Shown here in pieces: positions 62,021 through 64,000 of a stretch of DNA of 64,000 bases (position 1 is the stretch's first letter; the number at the start of each line of letters is the position of its first letter). The position numbers and the translations under genes were made by a program. The stretch lies in NCBI RefSeq assembly GCF_002564045.1, contig NZ_PDJK01000002.1, forward strand, positions 1,674,001 to 1,738,000, in the 5' to 3' direction. The stretch comes from Amycolatopsis sulphurea. Lineage in GTDB: Bacteria > Actinomycetota > Actinomycetes > Mycobacteriales > Pseudonocardiaceae. The notes beneath the pieces are model-generated. The model saw only the letters and a program-made list of their open reading frames with translations, did no database searches and was not told the DNA's origin.

Positions 62021-62079
62021 AAGGCTGTGAAGGGGCCCTTCACGGACTCTGAGTCCGTGAAGGGCCCCTTCACAGCCTT
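62021..62079. repeat. Two tandem type A palindromes 3' of regX3
   Basis: GGCTGTGAAGGGGCCC and its mirror flank a GGACTCTGAGTCC centre; the whole block from AAGGCTGTG to CACAGCCTT is a ~58-bp palindrome of palindromes. It ends 23 bp beyond the regX3 stop. Confidence 0.92.
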
Positions 62080-62102
62080 CAGGGTCTCGGCCGGAGGCGG
62101 GC

Positions 62103-62792
62103 TCAGGTCTCGAACTTGTAGCCGAGGCCGCGCACGGTGACCAGGTGCCGCGGGGACCCCGGATCCGGCTCGATCTTCGAGCGCAGCCGCTTGACGTGCA
62201 CGTCGAGGGTCTTGGTGTCGCCGACGTAGTCCGCGCCCCACACCCGGTCGATCAGCTGGCCGCGGGTGAGCACCCGGCCGACATTGCGCAGCAGGTACTC
62301 CAGCAGGTCGAACTCCTTGAGCGGCAAGGAGACCTCGGCGCCGTCCACGGTCACCACGTGCCGTTCGACGTCCATCCGCACCGGGCCGGCGGACAGCACC
62401 AGCGGGGCCAGCTCGCCGTCCGTGCCGGGCTCGCCGCCACGGCGCAGCACCGCACGCACGCGGGCGATCAGCTCTCGCGCCGAGTACGGCTTGGTCACGT
62501 AGTCGTCCGCGCCGAGTTCGAGCCCGACCACCTTGTCGATCTCGCTGTCCCGCGCGGTCACCATGATCACCGGGACCGCGGACCGCTGCCGCAGCTGCTT
62601 GCACACGTCGGTGCCGCTCATCCCGGGCAGCATCAGGTCGAGCAGCACGATGTCCGCGCCGTTGCGATCGAACTCTTCCAGCGCCTGCTGGCCGGTGCCG
62701 GCCACTGCCGCGGTGAAGCCTTCCTTGCGCAGCAAGAAGGCGAGCGGGTCGGCGAAGGACTCTTCATCCTCGACTATGAGAACCCTCGTCAC
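62103..62792 (-). CDS. regX3: Two-component response regulator RegX3
   Basis: A 229-residue OmpR/PhoB-type regulator. Receiver: VLIVEDEESFADPLAF (acidic pocket), phospho-Asp in DIVLLDLMLPGMSG and VTKPYSARELIARV. DNA-binding: LPLKEFDLLEYLLRNVGRVL, GDTKTLDVHVKRLRSKIEPD and TVRGLGYKFE. It responds to low phosphate with SenX3. GTG at 62792 follows GAGGAAACCT and overlaps the kinase stop by 4 bases (GTGA). Confidence 0.95.
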   Translation of the reverse strand: MTRVLIVEDEESFADPLAFLLRKEGFTAAVAGTGQQALEEFDRNGADIVLLDLMLPGMSGTDVCKQLRQRSAVPVIMVTARDSEIDKVVGLELGADDYVTKPYSARELIARVRAVLRRGGEPGTDGELAPLVLSAGPVRMDVERHVVTVDGAEVSLPLKEFDLLEYLLRNVGRVLTRGQLIDRVWGADYVGDTKTLDVHVKRLRSKIEPDPGSPRHLVTVRGLGYKFET

Positions 62793-64000
62793 AGGTTTCC
62801 TCCACGGTCTGGGCCGGAGATCTCCTGCCCGGTTGCCACGAGCCGGGTTGTCCGCTCGGGGGTCTTGTCCGGCTGTTTCGCCGCGGCGGGCTGCTTCACG
62901 CCACGGCCGGTTTCGGCCGGTTCCGGCCGCACGTGCGCCGGAATACGCAGGGTGAACGTCGACCCGGTGCCCGATCGGCTCCACAGGCCGACCGAACCAC
63001 CGTGGTTGGCCGCGACGTGTTTCACGATCGCCAGCCCGAGCCCGGTCCCGCCGGTGGCCCGCGAACGCGCCTTGTCCGCGCGGTAGAACCGCTCGAACAC
63101 GCGTTGCTGCTCGTCCTCGGCGATGCCGATGCCGCGGTCGGTGACCGCGATCTCCACCATCCCGTCGCCGAGGCGCCGGGAGATGGACACCGGGCTGCCG
63201 GGCTGCGAGTACGCCACGGCGTTCTCCAGCAGGTTCGACAGCGCGGTCACCAGCAGCGTGCGGTCGCCCTCGACGAGCAGGCCGCTGGCCGCGTCGGTGG
63301 TGATGGTGATCTCCGCCGATTCCGCCGACAGCGTGGTGCGGCCGAGTGCCTCGCGCACGACCGCGTCGACCTCGACCACGTTGAGGTCCGGCAGACGTTC
63401 GGCGCCCTGTAGGCGCGAAAGCGCGATCAGCTCGGTGACGAGCTGGCCGAGCCGGGTGGACTCGCGCAGGATCTTGCCGCCGAACCGCCGGACCTCGGTC
63501 ACGTCCTCGGCCGCGTCCAGCACCGCCTCGGTGAGCAGGGCGATCGCGCCGACCGGCGTTTTGAGTTCGTGGCTGACGTTCGCGACGAAATCGCGCCGCA
63601 CCGCCTCCAGCCGGATGGCCTCGGAGTGGTCCACCGCCTCCACCACGGTGAATCCGTCGCCGAGCGGGCGGACCTCGCCGAGCACCGCCTCCGGCTGGCG
63701 GCGGCCGCGGCTCTCCAGCGGGGAGAGGTCCACCTCCATCGGCTCGTCGGTCTCCACCACCTGCTCGGCCGCTTTACGGGCGCGCGGATCGGCCTGGCTG
63801 ACCCGGACCAGGCCCAATTCGAAGGCCCGCGGGTTGTGCAGCACCAGGTCACCGAACCGGTTGAGCACCACGACGCCGTTGTTCGAGGATCGGATCAGCC
63901 GCATCAGGAGTTCGGCGACGGTCGGCCCGGCAGGCCGGGCCGCTTCCCGCCGGGCCCGCCTCCGGGCCACCAGATAGCCGGCGACCGCGCCGACGACAAG
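62789..64000 (-). CDS. senX3: Sensor histidine kinase SenX3, 5' end outside window
   Basis: The visible ~403 residues start within a membrane helix (LVVGAVAGYLVARRRARRE). They contain a PAS-type domain (NGVVVLNRFGDLVLHNPRAF), the H-box FVANVSHELKTPVGAIALLT, the N-box LLENAVAYSQPGSPV and GTGLGLAIVKHVAANHGGSV. Partner of RegX3 in phosphate sensing. The first helices lie beyond base 64000. Confidence 0.94.
   Translation of the reverse strand, partial: LVVGAVAGYLVARRRARREAARPAGPTVAELLMRLIRSSNNGVVVLNRFGDLVLHNPRAFELGLVRVSQADPRARKAAEQVVETDEPMEVDLSPLESRGRRQPEAVLGEVRPLGDGFTVVEAVDHSEAIRLEAVRRDFVANVSHELKTPVGAIALLTEAVLDAAEDVTEVRRFGGKILRESTRLGQLVTELIALSRLQGAERLPDLNVVEVDAVVREALGRTTLSAESAEITITTDAASGLLVEGDRTLLVTALSNLLENAVAYSQPGSPVSISRRLGDGMVEIAVTDRGIGIAEDEQQRVFERFYRADKARSRATGGTGLGLAIVKHVAANHGGSVGLWSRSGTGSTFTLRIPAHVRPEPAETGRGVKQPAAAKQPDKTPERTTRLVATGQEISGPDRGGNL

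Noticed and set aside
1..64000. CRISPR arrays, rRNA, prophage or biosynthetic gene cluster
   Set aside because: No spaced direct-repeat array, rRNA segment, phage structural gene or PKS/NRPS module was seen. The palindromes are irregularly spaced and lack unique spacers.

Overview
The window is high-GC actinobacterial chromosome, most likely from Amycolatopsis or another Pseudonocardiaceae. The evidence is GC-rich third codon positions, many GTG starts, tightly overlapping operons and gene order. The right half follows the mycobacterial block senX3-regX3-ppx-Rv0497-Rv0498-Rv0499-proC-HTH-bS22-galE2-acyltransferase-serB1-hemACDB. It also carries Streptomyces-type developmental genes (bldC, bldN, rsbN, rex). 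Nearly all of it is core genome. The only intact mobile element is one IS4-family insertion sequence.

Layout. 1-1 kb: start of the nuo (complex I) operon, with two Rex operators. 1.4-4.8 kb: menaquinone genes menJ and menG, then a membrane protein/MarR pair. 4.9-12.6 kb: asnB, two GT4 glycosyltransferases, an IMPase and a secreted M1 peptidase. 12.8-18.6 kb: menD, menB, menE and menA, with a decayed partial menB copy and a frameshifted gene between menD and menB. 18.9-22.8 kb: Cds1-like PLP enzyme, Lrp regulator, bldC, DUF3558 lipoprotein and a gene with an in-frame stop. 22.9-31 kb: an EspI-like ATPase, cytochrome c maturation genes (ccsB, resB, ccdA, resA), hemL and tspO. 31.1-32.8 kb: the IS. 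32.8-36.5 kb: a MacAB-like efflux operon. 36.6-45 kb: haem synthesis (hemB, hemD, hemC, hemA, rex), interrupted by a VapBC-type toxin-antitoxin pair. 45-52 kb: molybdopterin oxidoreductase, acyl-CoA ligase, bldN/rsbN-like pair and serB1. 52-64 kb: ridA/TetR pair, lipid/sugar genes, ribosomal protein bS22, proC, ppx and the RegX3-SenX3 phosphate sensor.

How it fits together. Most of the window serves respiration: complex I, menaquinone, cytochrome c maturation and haem. Rex, the NADH/NAD+ sensor, is encoded here. Rex-type operators lie before both nuoA and rex, so a redox circuit can be read directly from the sequence.

The most unusual structure is a family of GTGAAGGGNCCCTTCAC palindromes: about 28 units at 11 loci. 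Nearly every locus sits just downstream of a stop codon and none sits at a divergent promoter. Two further repeat types (about 32 bp and about 150 bp) accompany them. The IS has inserted between two palindromes.
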